Below, in pieces: positions 16,528-25,830 of a stretch of 64,000 nucleotides of DNA. The first letter of the stretch is position 1. Each line of letters starts with the position of its first letter. The notes beneath the pieces were generated by a model. The model saw nothing but the letters and a program-made list of their open reading frames with translations, did not search any database and had not been told where the DNA came from. The DNA is from Aliidiomarina sp. B3213 (lineage in GTDB: Bacteria > Pseudomonadota > Gammaproteobacteria > Enterobacterales > Alteromonadaceae). The DNA lies in contig NZ_QMKJ01000003.1 in the NCBI RefSeq assembly GCF_003290085.1, positions 248,001 to 312,000 on the forward strand, read 5' to 3'. Position numbers and translations under genes: made by a program.

Positions 16528-18143
16528 GGCGTATTTCCAACTAATGCATAACTTTTCTGTTTTAAGAGTTCCCCAGCAATTCGGCTAGCCACGATTTGAC
16601 TCAAATCACTCTGACTTAACGGCTTTGCGCAGTGCAAGTGAAATTGTTTACATGCGGGCTTCATGAGTTCGCGCACTAGAAGCAGCATTTCAATATTCAT
16701 ATTTACACCGAAACGCTTTCTTATCGCCGCCAATGTGTCGAACCATTTCGAGTTATGCGCTTTAATATGTAGCGGCACCACAACTCGGTTATGTTTCAAT
16801 GCGAGTTTGGCCGGTACGCCCGACCATTCGCCATCGTCCAGCTGTCCTTTCCCATCTCGCCGTGCTGTTTTTCCGGACGGGAAAACCATAAGCGGTGCGC
16901 CACTCGCGAACACCTCTTGTAGCGGTTGCAGGGCCGCCCGTTTATTGCCAAACACATTGACTGGAGTAATCCATGGTGTCAGATGCGTTATCTGCTTGAG
17001 CACATCGTTTGCCGCCACTTTTAGTTCAGGGTAACGCTTGTGTAACGCAGCCATGAGAACAATACCGTCGACGCCACCGGTGGGGTGATTACAGACAAAT
17101 ATCGGTCTTTGCTCAGCTGAAGGCCAGCTCTCGCTATGTACCTTTAGCTCCACGCCTAACTCGTTGAGAGCTGCGTCACAAAACGCTTGCGGTGGCGCAT
17201 GATCGAATCTAGAGAAAAGTTCATTCAACGGTTTTTCACGCAAAACGCGCTTGATTACCGCTAGGCTTCCTTTCGGCAAAGATGCCAACAAAGCAGGCGC
17301 CTTTTCTTCAAATAATGCTTCAAATTGAATACGTGTTTGCCACGGCGCGTTGCCGTGAAACTGAGCGTTAATATACAAGCTGTCTTTTATGTCTAAACGG
17401 TATTCCACTTCACCACGTTGCTCATACGTTAGCTGCTCATCAGGGTGCCCATCAAAATAATGCATCACCGTTTGCTTCGGCGTTATTTGAAGCGTTGTGG
17501 TACTTACGGTCATGGCATCGTTGCGTTTCATCGCAACACCAAATCCACCGCCTTTGGGTTTAGCAGAACGAAGTAAATGTAAGTGCTCACTTTCGTTGGT
17601 CACTTTGGCTAAGGCATCTTTTAAATAGCGGGCGCGAACTTTAGGAATATGCTTAGACTGCCACGCTGAAGTACTTAAATAACCACTGGTCAGGTGCTTC
17701 TGGCTAAGCTTGTGGCCATTCCATGTCCAGCACACAGGGTGTTGTGCGCCAGCAAATAGTAGCAAATGAAAAGGCGCATAACGCTTGATGTCTTCCGCGT
17801 TTAATTGTTTCTCTGCCGCCAAAAAATTTGTACAACCGGCCAAAGCTTTCACGAGTAATCCGCGGCTACGCGCACCTTCTAACTTATGGAACTCGGCTTC
17901 AGCTTCATAATTATTCAAAAGCGCAACAGTTAAGCCAAATTCGTTGGTGGCTATCCAACTTCCTTGACCCTGTGGATCGACAGGCATTAAGAGTCGGCAG
18001 TCTGACGCTTCAAAATATTGCGGAGGCAAAGCACGAACCCGAGTTCGGCTCTCGTCTCGGTTCGCGACAATGTACAGGCGGGGTTCAACGGGTTGGTTGT
18101 CGGTTTCTTTCTCAGCAACAATTCGCCAAGTTATCGTGCACAT
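16524..18143 (-). CDS. Fusion of an NRDE/TANGO2-like domain and a PlsC-type acyltransferase
   Basis: A 539-residue two-domain protein. Residues 1 to about 245 are an NRDE (TANGO2-like) domain: it starts MCTITW with the potential nucleophile Cys2, contains the name-giving ANRDES motif near residue 28 and DPQGQGSWIATNEFGLTVAL. Residues from about 300 are a lysophospholipid acyltransferase domain with CNHPTGGVDG (His353; an H-x5-D spacing as in OlsA/COG3176-type enzymes) and the FPSGKTARRDGKG segment. The next gene is the OlsB-like acyltransferase. The second domain probably adds the ester-linked acyl chain; the role of the NRDE domain is unknown, though TANGO2 proteins have been connected with acyl-CoA or lipid homeostasis. 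No frameshift or internal stop is present. Confidence 0.75.
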   Translation of the reverse strand: MCTITWRIVAEKETDNQPVEPRLYIVANRDESRTRVRALPPQYFEASDCRLLMPVDPQGQGSWIATNEFGLTVALLNNYEAEAEFHKLEGARSRGLLVKALAGCTNFLAAEKQLNAEDIKRYAPFHLLLFAGAQHPVCWTWNGHKLSQKHLTSGYLSTSAWQSKHIPKVRARYLKDALAKVTNESEHLHLLRSAKPKGGGFGVAMKRNDAMTVSTTTLQITPKQTVMHYFDGHPDEQLTYEQRGEVEYRLDIKDSLYINAQFHGNAPWQTRIQFEALFEEKAPALLASLPKGSLAVIKRVLREKPLNELFSRFDHAPPQAFCDAALNELGVELKVHSESWPSAEQRPIFVCNHPTGGVDGIVLMAALHKRYPELKVAANDVLKQITHLTPWITPVNVFGNKRAALQPLQEVFASGAPLMVFPSGKTARRDGKGQLDDGEWSGVPAKLALKHNRVVVPLHIKAHNSKWFDTLAAIRKRFGVNMNIEMLLLVRELMKPACKQFHLHCAKPLSQSDLSQIVASRIAGELLKQKSYALVGNTP

Positions 18144-18724
18144 GCTTTCCCTTTCGCTTGGATAGGTTGCACCTTCTGATTTGCTTGCGCACGCAATGTG
18201 GAAGGGTGAACACCGAAACTCTCTGCAAGCTCATAACCTAACTGAACAGCTTGTTGCTTAATGAGCGCTAAATGATGAGCTGTATGGCTATACAAAAATG
18301 CCATTTCACGCCCCACGCTGGACAGCACCTCGACTTGTCCTGCGCACTCTTTTAACTTCAACGGTTTCTTCTCGTTGAGATTAGCGCTATTCATGGTTTT
18401 ACGAATGGTTGCAAGCCAGTATTTAGCCGCGTCTATATTCTTTTCTGCAGGATGGTTTCTTGTTCTAGCTTCGTAGTTTAACGTGTCTTGGGATGTGTGA
18501 AGCTGGCAAGCTTGCAAGAACAGGTCGTAATGATTCAATACATGGCGAACATGGCTGGAAATGGCTGACGCTCCTGAATATGCGTCGGAACGGCTGTAGT
18601 CTTGCGGACGAAGTTGGTTGAGCAAAAGCTCTAACCAGTCCAACTGGCGCTTATTTTCTTCTACTAACAACTGTTCCTTTGGCTCGACTAACGCTTCCTT
18701 TGCAGACACGTCCTTTAAAGACAT
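18131..18724 (-). CDS. DinB-like helical bundle protein
   Basis: A 197-residue protein, mainly helical, with histidines placed as in the DinB/YfiT metal-binding four-helix bundle: HVRHVLNHYDLF near residue 63 and SHTAHHLALI near residue 147. The first and last helices and the HxxxH-type pair suggest a metal site; the superfamily includes thiol-dependent transferases. Its stop overlaps the start of the NRDE-acyltransferase gene by 13 bases, so translation is likely coupled and it heads the operon down to dtd. Substrate unknown. Upstream (18725-18852) is an AT-rich stretch that should hold the promoter. Confidence 0.7.
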   Translation of the reverse strand: MSLKDVSAKEALVEPKEQLLVEENKRQLDWLELLLNQLRPQDYSRSDAYSGASAISSHVRHVLNHYDLFLQACQLHTSQDTLNYEARTRNHPAEKNIDAAKYWLATIRKTMNSANLNEKKPLKLKECAGQVEVLSSVGREMAFLYSHTAHHLALIKQQAVQLGYELAESFGVHPSTLRAQANQKVQPIQAKGKACAR

Positions 18725-18852
18725 AAATAATCTCCCAGCGGAAAACTAAAAACTTATTTATTTTTAGCCTGTTATACCTTCACAATATGACACTTTTAAG
18801 AAATACACACCCCTTTGTGACCTATTTATTAACCAATAGTTTAGTTTTTATT

Positions 18853-19530
18853 TCATTCACTTCGCTGAAACTGCAGTATTTTATTCCGGTAGCCTTCAAC
18901 TCTGCTCACATTGAACTGCCAGCCTTTTAATTCGGGTACGCCTTCTAAAAACCTTTCTATATCAGTGTTTTCATGTAAGTGCGGTAACCAATTCACCACC
19001 AGCCAACCATTATTCGCCACACATGCGGCGCACTTTGCCAGCAGAGGCCGTTGTATTTTGTCGTAGACGTCACAAAGTACTAGATCGAATTTTCTGGCAT
19101 CGTTTTTTCCTAACCAGTCTGCAGCGTCGGCACACACAATTTGATGTCGGTGATGAGGAATTTGCGGAGCAAAAAAGTCGAGATACAAATCGATAACGTC
19201 GATAGAGCGCTCTAATGTGGTCCATTGCATTTGGGGAAAATACTGCTGTGCATGCGCTAATGCAGAGCCTCCGCCCAATCCCATTTCAAGTACCTGCGCG
19301 TTCTCTGGTAGCTCGCCTAAAACTTTCAGCAATTGCCTTTGATGTGGAAACAATAATGTAAAAGGTTCTGCTTTATACTGAATAGACTGAACAGCGCCAT
19401 TTAATACTAAAAGACGATATTCTTGATTCTCTAATACGACTAATCTAACCTCGCTATTCCCTTTGAACGCGACGATGTCTGAAGAGCTAATAATATTTTC
19501 TAGGGCTGGTGCGTCTAAATATTGAGTCAA
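18853..19530 (-). CDS. Spermidine-synthase-like methyltransferase-fold protein
   Basis: A 225-residue protein of the spermidine-synthase superfamily: QSIQYKAEPFTLLFPHQRQ, the nucleotide-binding VLEMGLGGGSALAHAQ near residue 84, the acidic TLERSIDVIDLY and DAADWL, and DLVLCDVYD. It is shorter than true spermidine synthases (about 280-290 residues) and lacks the classic polyamine-site residues that I would expect, so it is likely one of the many SpeE-like paralogues of unknown substrate. It is divergent from the YiiD-like gene (start 19596) with only 65 bases between the starts, implying a shared control region. Confidence 0.75.
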   Translation of the reverse strand: MTQYLDAPALENIISSSDIVAFKGNSEVRLVVLENQEYRLLVLNGAVQSIQYKAEPFTLLFPHQRQLLKVLGELPENAQVLEMGLGGGSALAHAQQYFPQMQWTTLERSIDVIDLYLDFFAPQIPHHRHQIVCADAADWLGKNDARKFDLVLCDVYDKIQRPLLAKCAACVANNGWLVVNWLPHLHENTDIERFLEGVPELKGWQFNVSRVEGYRNKILQFQRSE

Positions 19531-19595
19531 TGCAAAGCCTCTTTACGGGAATAACTCCATAGAGACTTAGTGTATGTGTTTGAAACAGGAAGGCA

Positions 19596-20501
19596 ATGAG
19601 TAAAACTTCAGTCGTTATACCGCACAGTGAAGAAACGTTTGAACGCTACTACGACTTGCGTTGGCGAGTGCTGCGTAAACCCTTTAAAAGGCCACGCGGT
19701 TCTGAAAAAGACGAATACGATCAAGTCGGCGAACACCGCATGCTAGTCAACAGCAAGGGCGAAGCTATCGGTGTAGGGCGCATTCACTTTAATAGCCCAG
19801 AAGAAGCGCAAATACGCTTTATGGCGGTAGACCCTAAAGTGCAAGGCGAAGGACACGGTGTAAACCTTATTTACGCGCTCGAGTCTGCTGCGAAAGAACA
19901 AGGTGCGGAACGCGTTATTATTAATTCTCGAGAAAATACACTAGGGTTTTACATCCGCTGTGGCTATGAGCTGAAAGAAGAAGCGGATACGGTAAAAAAT
20001 CCACAAGCTGAACACCAGTTAGTGAAGGCGTTGGACAAACCCGACTACATCGTTTATCGACCTACATGGTGCGAAGACCTGCAAAACGTATGGCACAAAG
20101 AAATACCGATTACCGAAGCTATGGGTATTCGTATTTATCAATATACCGGTAGAACATTCGAACTTCGCGCACCACTAGCACGCAACATTAACGTGCACCA
20201 AACCATGTTTGCAGGCAGCATATATACCCTCGCAACGCTTGCCGGTTGGGGCATGATTCAGCTGCACATGCAGGAAGAAAATATTGAGGGCGGTATCGTG
20301 CTTGCCGACGCCAATATCGAATACAAAATGCCTGTCGAGAGTGAACCCCGTGCGATATCGACCATGAGCGACATGGAAGGCGACTTCACGGCCTTGCAGC
20401 AAGGCAAAAATGCTCATTTAACACTGACGGTAGCCGTGTATGACGGCGACGACTTTGCCGCCATGTTTACCGGACACTATGTGGTTAAGGCTAAAAGATA
20501 G
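19596..20501 (+). CDS. GNAT-thioesterase protein of the YiiD/FabY type
   Basis: A 301-residue fusion: residues 1 to about 140 are a GNAT acetyltransferase-like domain (FMAVDPKVQGEGHGVNLIYAL is the acyl-CoA-binding turn), and residues from about 150 are a hotdog thioesterase-like YiiD C-terminal domain (APLARNINVHQTMFAGSIYTLATLAGW). E. coli YiiD (FabY) has the same arrangement and was reported to act in initiation of fatty-acid synthesis; in E. coli it follows dtd, and here dtd is about 5 kb away. AGGAAGG precedes the ATG. A strong hairpin follows the stop. Confidence 0.8.
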   Translation: MSKTSVVIPHSEETFERYYDLRWRVLRKPFKRPRGSEKDEYDQVGEHRMLVNSKGEAIGVGRIHFNSPEEAQIRFMAVDPKVQGEGHGVNLIYALESAAKEQGAERVIINSRENTLGFYIRCGYELKEEADTVKNPQAEHQLVKALDKPDYIVYRPTWCEDLQNVWHKEIPITEAMGIRIYQYTGRTFELRAPLARNINVHQTMFAGSIYTLATLAGWGMIQLHMQEENIEGGIVLADANIEYKMPVESEPRAISTMSDMEGDFTALQQGKNAHLTLTVAVYDGDDFAAMFTGHYVVKAKR

Positions 20502-20510
20502 AAATAAAAA

Positions 20511-20539
20511 AGCGACCTAACCCAACCGGTTAGGTCGCT
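20511..20539. terminator. Bidirectional terminator between the YiiD-like gene and hutH
   Basis: A 12-bp perfect stem (20511-20522 with 20528-20539) with a five-base loop. The A-rich left flank gives a long T-tail for the minus-strand hutH transcript; the plus-strand tail is only TTTA, so it is stronger for hutH. Confidence 0.9.
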
Positions 20540-20566
20540 TTACTGCTAAGACTTAAAACTAAGAAC

Positions 20567-22090
20567 TTAAAGCTTAATTTCACACAATGGTGAAAGATCG
20601 CCACTGCGAATTAGGCTTGTAATTGCTTTAATATCCGGTGAAAAGTAGCGATCTTCGTCATAAAACCCTACTTTTTCTCGAACTTTAGCGAACGCTGCTT
20701 CTATCGTAATAGAGCTTTTCAACGGACGTCTAAACTCTAATCCTTGAGCCGTACCAAGTAATTCTACTGCAACAATAGCCGCAGTATTTTCGGCAATATC
20801 TTCTAAGCGACGCGCAGCAAATGTAGCCATAGACACATGATCTTCTTGGTTCGCTGAAGTCGGCAAACTGTCTACCGAAGCTGGGTGCGCAAGCGTTTTG
20901 TTTTCAGACGCAAGTGCAGCTGCAGTAACCTGAGCCAACATAAATCCAGAGTTCACACCGCCGTTTTCAACTAGGAAAGGAGGTAGGTTACTCAAGTTTT
21001 TATCGACCAGCAGTGCAATACGGCGCTCTGAAAGTGCACCAATTTCACTGCACGCTACAGCCAAGGCGTCTGCCACAAGCGCAACCGGTTCTGCGTGGAA
21101 GTTACCACCCGAAAGAATATCTTGGTCTTCACTAAACACTAATGGATTGTCGGTTACGCCATTAGCTTCGCGTTCTAAAATAGTTGCCGCGTAACGAATT
21201 TGGTCCCAAACAGCTCCCATGACTTGCGGTTGGCAACGCAGTGAATAAGGGTCTTGTACCTTGTCACAGTTTTCATGTGACTGACCTACTTCACTGGTTT
21301 CAGCAAGAATACGACGAAGTTCCGCCGCTACGTCTTGCTGGCCTAATTGACCACGTACACCATGAATACGCGCATCAAATGGAGTTCTAGAACCAAGCGC
21401 AGCTTCTACCGCCATACCACCAGCCAACAAGCCCGCGCGGAATACGTCTTCAATCGCAAATAGGCCGTGCAAAGCCAAAGCCGTTGAAGCTTGCGTACCA
21501 TTCAACAATGCCAAGCCTTCTTTTGGTGCAAGCGTCATAGCTTCAAGACCAATAAGCGGCAACACCTCTGAAGAAGGCTTTACTTCGCCTTGATAGCGAA
21601 TTTCACCTTCGCCTAAAAGCGGTAACACCATGTGTGCTAGTGGCGCTAAGTCACCACAAGCACCCACAGAGCCCTTTTCCGGCACGCAAGGGTAGGCTTC
21701 TTTTTCTAACATCGTCAGAAGGAATTCCATCACCTGCGGGCGAATACCCGAAAAGCCGCGTGCTAATGAGTTAATCTTCAAGACCATCATTAAGCGCACG
21801 ACAGAGTCTGCCATGAGCTCACCTACGCCAGCAGCATGAGACAATACGATACGGCGTTGCAAGTCGGCTAATTGATCAGGCTGAATGCGTGTGTTCGCAA
21901 GCAAACCAAAACCGGTGTTAATACCATACACCACACGACCTTGCGAAAGTACGTCTGCAACAGTTTGCGCCGACTTCTCAATATCTTGCCAAGCTTCGTC
22001 TGCGAGCTCTAAAGCAACCGGGTTACGGCTAACAAAGTGAAGGTCTTCTAAGGTTAAATGACCTGGTTTTAAAGCAATCTTTTTCATCAT
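20567..22090 (-). CDS. hutH: Histidine ammonia-lyase with Ala-Cys-Gly in place of Ala-Ser-Gly
   Basis: A 507-residue lyase that removes ammonia from L-histidine to give urocanate, the first step of histidine use. Full-length match to the family with [27 protein letters not shown] and QEDHVSM. The prosthetic-group loop, however, reads [14 protein letters not shown]: the triad that cyclises to the MIO group is Ala-Cys-Gly (Cys145, codon TGT at 21658-21656), where most family members have Ser. Earlier mutational work on the Pseudomonas enzyme showed that Cys at this place can still yield active enzyme, so loss of function is not implied. AGGAG precedes the ATG pair at the start; hutU ends seven bases upstream. 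Terminator at 20511-20539. Confidence 0.95.
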   Translation of the reverse strand: MMKKIALKPGHLTLEDLHFVSRNPVALELADEAWQDIEKSAQTVADVLSQGRVVYGINTGFGLLANTRIQPDQLADLQRRIVLSHAAGVGELMADSVVRLMMVLKINSLARGFSGIRPQVMEFLLTMLEKEAYPCVPEKGSVGACGDLAPLAHMVLPLLGEGEIRYQGEVKPSSEVLPLIGLEAMTLAPKEGLALLNGTQASTALALHGLFAIEDVFRAGLLAGGMAVEAALGSRTPFDARIHGVRGQLGQQDVAAELRRILAETSEVGQSHENCDKVQDPYSLRCQPQVMGAVWDQIRYAATILEREANGVTDNPLVFSEDQDILSGGNFHAEPVALVADALAVACSEIGALSERRIALLVDKNLSNLPPFLVENGGVNSGFMLAQVTAAALASENKTLAHPASVDSLPTSANQEDHVSMATFAARRLEDIAENTAAIVAVELLGTAQGLEFRRPLKSSITIEAAFAKVREKVGFYDEDRYFSPDIKAITSLIRSGDLSPLCEIKL

Positions 22091-22097
22091 AAAACTC

Positions 22098-23780
22098 CTA
22101 CTTCTGACCGCCCGTAATCATAGGTAAGTCAAGGTCGCATTCTTTCGCGGTGTCTTTTGCAATGTCGTAACCCGCGTCTGCGTGGCGCATTACACCCGTG
22201 CCTGGATCGTTCCACAATACACGGCGTAAACGTTGCTCTGCTTCGTCTGTACCGTCGGCAACAATAACTACGCCTGAATGTTGCGAATAGCCCATTCCAA
22301 CACCACCGCCGTGATGCAAGCTTACCCATGTAGCACCGCCCGCCGTATTCAATAGAGCGTTCAATAACGGCCAGTCTGAAACTGCGTCAGAACCGTCCAT
22401 CATAGACTCTGTTTCACGGTTAGGACTTGCAACAGAGCCAGAGTCGAGGTGATCACGACCAATCACAATTGGTGCTTTCAGTTCACCGTTGCGAACCATT
22501 TCATTGAACGCCAAACCTAAGCGCGCACGGTCTTTCAAACCCACCCAACAAATACGTGAGGGTAGTCCTTGGAACGCTATACGCTCTTTCGCCATATCTA
22601 GCCAGTTGTGCAAATGCGCATCGTCGGGCATAAGTTCTTTTACTTTCTGGTCTGTTTTATAAATATCTTCCGGGTCTCCAGAAAGCGCTACCCAACGGAA
22701 TGGGCCAATACCTTGGCAAAATAGTGGGCGAATGTACGCAGGTACAAAGCCGGGGAAGTCGAATGCGTCGCTCACACCAACGTCTTTCGCCATTTGGCGG
22801 ATGTTGTTGCCGTAATCTAGTGTTGCCGCGCCACGCTCTTGCAGCTTAAGCATCGCTTTCACCTGCACAGCCATGCTTTCTTTCGCCGCTTTCACTACCG
22901 CAGCTTCGTCTTGTTCACGACGCTCTGCAGCCTGAGCCATAGTCCAACCTTGTGGCAGGTAACCATTTAAAGGATCGTGAGCACTAGTTTGGTCGGTCAC
23001 TACGTCTGGAGTAACGCCACGTTTAACTAGCTCGTCGTATACGTCGGCTGCGTTTGCGAGTAATCCCACAGACACCGGCTTACCTTCTTTATTAGCTTGT
23101 TCAATACGTGCGAGCGCACTATCTAAATCAGTCGCTTTTTCGTCTACGTAGCGAGTGCGAATACGGAAGTCGATTCGGCTTTCGTCTACTTCACATGCCA
23201 ACATACTGAAACCAGCCATGGTTGCCGCAAGTGGCTGCGCGCCACCCATTCCACCAAGACCGCCAGTAAGTACCCACTTACCGCTAGCGTCGCCATTAAA
23301 GTGCTGGCGAGCAACCGCTCCGAATGTTTCGTAGGTGCCTTGCACAATGCCTTGCGAACCAATGTAAATCCATGAACCGGCGGTCATTTGCCCGTACATC
23401 ATCAAACCTTTGCGGTCGAGCTTGTTAAAGTGCTCCCAGTTCGCCCACTGCGGTACTAAATTTGAATTAGCAATAAGTACACGGGGTGCGTCTTTGTGCG
23501 TAGGAAATACGCCAACAGGCTTGCCGCTTTGAACTAGCAAGGTTTGGTCGTCTTCTAAACGGTCCAGTACTTCAACGATACGGTCGTAACATTCCCAGTT
23601 ACGCGCCGCACGGCCAATTCCACCGTACACCACTAGACCTTGCGGGTGCTCCGCAACTTCTTCGTCTAGGTTATTCATCAGCATGCGTTTCGCAGCTTCG
23701 GTTTGCCAGCTTTTCGCAGTGCGTTCGCTACCGCGCGCTGCACGAATTTTGCGCGAGGTATCTAGGCGCGTCGATTTCAT
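22098..23780 (-). CDS. hutU: Urocanate hydratase
   Basis: A 560-residue enzyme that converts urocanate to imidazolonepropionate with tightly bound NAD+. The signature [14 protein letters not shown], the glycine-rich [11 protein letters not shown], the [17 protein letters not shown] segment with the active-site Cys, and [13 protein letters not shown] are present. I start at ATG 23780 ([10 protein letters not shown]) because AGGAG precedes it and relatives begin about there; the open frame continues upstream into hutC but without a good start. It lies five bases after hutC and seven before hutH, in one operon. Confidence 0.96.
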   Translation of the reverse strand: MKSTRLDTSRKIRAARGSERTAKSWQTEAAKRMLMNNLDEEVAEHPQGLVVYGGIGRAARNWECYDRIVEVLDRLEDDQTLLVQSGKPVGVFPTHKDAPRVLIANSNLVPQWANWEHFNKLDRKGLMMYGQMTAGSWIYIGSQGIVQGTYETFGAVARQHFNGDASGKWVLTGGLGGMGGAQPLAATMAGFSMLACEVDESRIDFRIRTRYVDEKATDLDSALARIEQANKEGKPVSVGLLANAADVYDELVKRGVTPDVVTDQTSAHDPLNGYLPQGWTMAQAAERREQDEAAVVKAAKESMAVQVKAMLKLQERGAATLDYGNNIRQMAKDVGVSDAFDFPGFVPAYIRPLFCQGIGPFRWVALSGDPEDIYKTDQKVKELMPDDAHLHNWLDMAKERIAFQGLPSRICWVGLKDRARLGLAFNEMVRNGELKAPIVIGRDHLDSGSVASPNRETESMMDGSDAVSDWPLLNALLNTAGGATWVSLHHGGGVGMGYSQHSGVVIVADGTDEAEQRLRRVLWNDPGTGVMRHADAGYDIAKDTAKECDLDLPMITGGQK

Positions 23781-23785
23781 GCTAT

Positions 23786-24508
23786 TTACTCCTCTACCTT
23801 TTTTCTGGGGGCGCGGAAGGTCATATGTCCACCGAGCCGGAATCTTGAACCTGGGTGCGTTAACGTGGCTTGACTTACAACTCCGTCTCGACACCAGGTA
23901 CGTCTATGAATTTGTAGGCATGGCTCCGGCTCATTAAGCTGCAACCACTTCATTAATTGTTGGTCTGGCGCCATCGCTTCAATTTGATGGCTCGCCTCTG
24001 TCAGCGGTGTGACTTCGCACAAGTATTCGTGCGGTGTATGCTCGCTAAAGTCTTGGTCGCCGTAGTCGGGTACTAATCTAGGATTCACATAACGGTCTTC
24101 CACCTGTACCGGCTGACCGTTTTCATAGTGAACAATCACCGAATGCCATACGTCTGAGTCGATAGGCACATGCAAGAAGGTGGCAAGCGCTGGATAAGCC
24201 GGCACTTTCTCCATTTTCACTACCCGAGCAGAGTGCTGGTGCTGACGCATGCGTATTTCGTCGGCGATATTTCGAATCGTTAACAACGCAGACTGCGATT
24301 TCAACGGCGCAACAAAAGTGCCAGACCCTCGAGTACGCGTGACCAGACCTTCGTCGCATAACTCTTGTAAAGCTCTGCGCGCGGTCATACGACTCACGTG
24401 GAATTGATTCGCCAGGGCATTTTCAGAACTCACCGAGTGGTATTCAGGCCACTCGCCGCTCTCTATTTTCTGGTAAATATGCTCTTTAATGCTTTCGTAC
24501 TTGGTCAT
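23786..24508 (-). CDS. hutC: Histidine utilisation repressor, GntR/HutC subfamily
   Basis: About 240 residues: an N-terminal winged helix typical of GntR (residues 1-70, with [22 protein letters not shown]) and a C-terminal UTRA effector domain (about 90-230). HutC represses hut genes and is released by urocanate. I take ATG 24508, preceded by GGGGGA, giving the common family length; an earlier TTG/ATG would add 24 unconserved residues. It is divergent from hutI, with a palindromic operator between the two starts, so it probably controls both directions and itself. Confidence 0.93.
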   Translation of the reverse strand: MTKYESIKEHIYQKIESGEWPEYHSVSSENALANQFHVSRMTARRALQELCDEGLVTRTRGSGTFVAPLKSQSALLTIRNIADEIRMRQHQHSARVVKMEKVPAYPALATFLHVPIDSDVWHSVIVHYENGQPVQVEDRYVNPRLVPDYGDQDFSEHTPHEYLCEVTPLTEASHQIEAMAPDQQLMKWLQLNEPEPCLQIHRRTWCRDGVVSQATLTHPGSRFRLGGHMTFRAPRKKVEE

Positions 24509-24562
24509 CCTGAAGTCCCCCGCTTCATTCCAACCCAATCCATTGTTTGGTGTGCTATACTG

Positions 24563-24574
24563 TTGTATATACAA
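24563..24574. promoter_or_regulatory. HutC-type operator in the hutC-hutI divergent region
   Basis: TTGTATATACAA is a perfect 12-bp palindrome that agrees with the HutC site described in pseudomonads (TTGTATRTACAA-type). It lies 38 bp before the hutI ATG and 54 bp before the hutC ATG and overlaps a possible -10 (TATACT, 24556-24561) of hutI. No second copy was seen before rraA-hutG. Confidence 0.82.
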
Positions 24575-24612
24575 TAGCAAAGAAATTCTTTTTTGTCAGC
24601 TTCGGAGTCTTT

Positions 24613-25830
24613 ATGCCAACCTTGATAGAGAACGTTACTGTTGCCACTATGCAGTCTTCTGATAACAACCCTCTAGGCGTTATAGAGCATGGTGCGCTAG
24701 TTTTTTCACAAGGTGAAATAGAGTGGGTTGGGCCACAGTCGCAGCTACCCGACAACTATAAAAACTTGTCTAATCGCATTGATGGTGAAGGCCAGCTGCT
24801 TACACCCGGACTTATCGACTGCCACACTCACTTAGTATGGGGTGGAAACCGTGCCAACGAATTCAAACAACGTTTACATGGAGCCACCTACGCAGAAATA
24901 GCAGCTGCTGGGGGCGGCATTAAATCCACCGTAAAAGCCACACGCGAAGCAAGTGAAGAGCAACTTTTCGAAGACGCTTTGCTGCGCGCGGAAGCTCTTA
25001 TTGAGCAGGGCGTAACCACTATCGAAATTAAATCTGGGTATGGCTTAAACCTAGAAGACGAATTGAAGCAGCTTCGTGTGGCAAGACGTTTAGGTAAAAC
25101 CTTACCCGCTCGAGTTGTCACCACATTATTAGCCGCGCACGCGCTACCTCCCGAATATAGCGACCGCGCCGACGACTATATCGACCATGTGTGTAACGTT
25201 ATTATTCCTGCGGCGGTAGAAGCTGACTTAGCTGACGCTGTAGACGTATTCTGCGAAACAGTGGGCTTCACGCGCCAACAGTCTGAACGCGTATTTGAGG
25301 CCGCAAAAGCCCATGGCTTACCGGTGAAAATTCACGCCGAACAGCTAAGCGACCAAGATGGTGCAGCACTCATGGCAAGCTTTAACGGTTTGTCTGCAGA
25401 TCATTTAGAGTATCTTTCTCAACAAGGTATCGAGCAAATGGCTAAAGCAGGCAGTGTTGCTGTACTACTTCCAGGTGCTTTTTATTTCTTGCGTGAAACA
25501 AAGTTACCACCTATTGAAGCATTGCGAGAAGCTGGTGTGCCCATTGCTATCGCCACCGACGCAAACCCGGGGTCTTCACCTATTGTGAACCTGCCATTGA
25601 TGATGCACTTCGCATGTACATTATTTCAGCTGACTCCTGAAGAAGCGTGGTTAGGTGTGACCAAACATGCAGCAAAGGCTTTGGGGCAAAGCGACGTTGG
25701 GGTGTTGGCCAAAGGATACAAAGCCGACATGGCATTATGGAATATGGAAGCGCCAGAAATGATCTGTTACGAGTTTGGTGTTCAGCGTCTAACGCAAAGG
25801 TTCGCTAGCTCTTCTTCCTCGGCCGCGTAG
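24613..25830 (+). CDS. hutI: Imidazolonepropionase
   Basis: A 405-residue amidohydrolase that opens the imidazolone ring to N-formimino-L-glutamate. Metal-binding motifs are in place: DCHTHLVWGG (HxH), KIHAEQL and ATDANPGSSP, together with the family-specific EIKSGYGLNLEDELKQLR. Start at ATG 24613 (GGAG five bases upstream); the frame is open from 24547 but those codons overlap the operator. It reads away from hutC. Its last 42 bases overlap, tail to tail, the end of hutG. Confidence 0.96.
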   Translation: MPTLIENVTVATMQSSDNNPLGVIEHGALVFSQGEIEWVGPQSQLPDNYKNLSNRIDGEGQLLTPGLIDCHTHLVWGGNRANEFKQRLHGATYAEIAAAGGGIKSTVKATREASEEQLFEDALLRAEALIEQGVTTIEIKSGYGLNLEDELKQLRVARRLGKTLPARVVTTLLAAHALPPEYSDRADDYIDHVCNVIIPAAVEADLADAVDVFCETVGFTRQQSERVFEAAKAHGLPVKIHAEQLSDQDGAALMASFNGLSADHLEYLSQQGIEQMAKAGSVAVLLPGAFYFLRETKLPPIEALREAGVPIAIATDANPGSSPIVNLPLMMHFACTLFQLTPEEAWLGVTKHAAKALGQSDVGVLAKGYKADMALWNMEAPEMICYEFGVQRLTQRFASSSSSAA

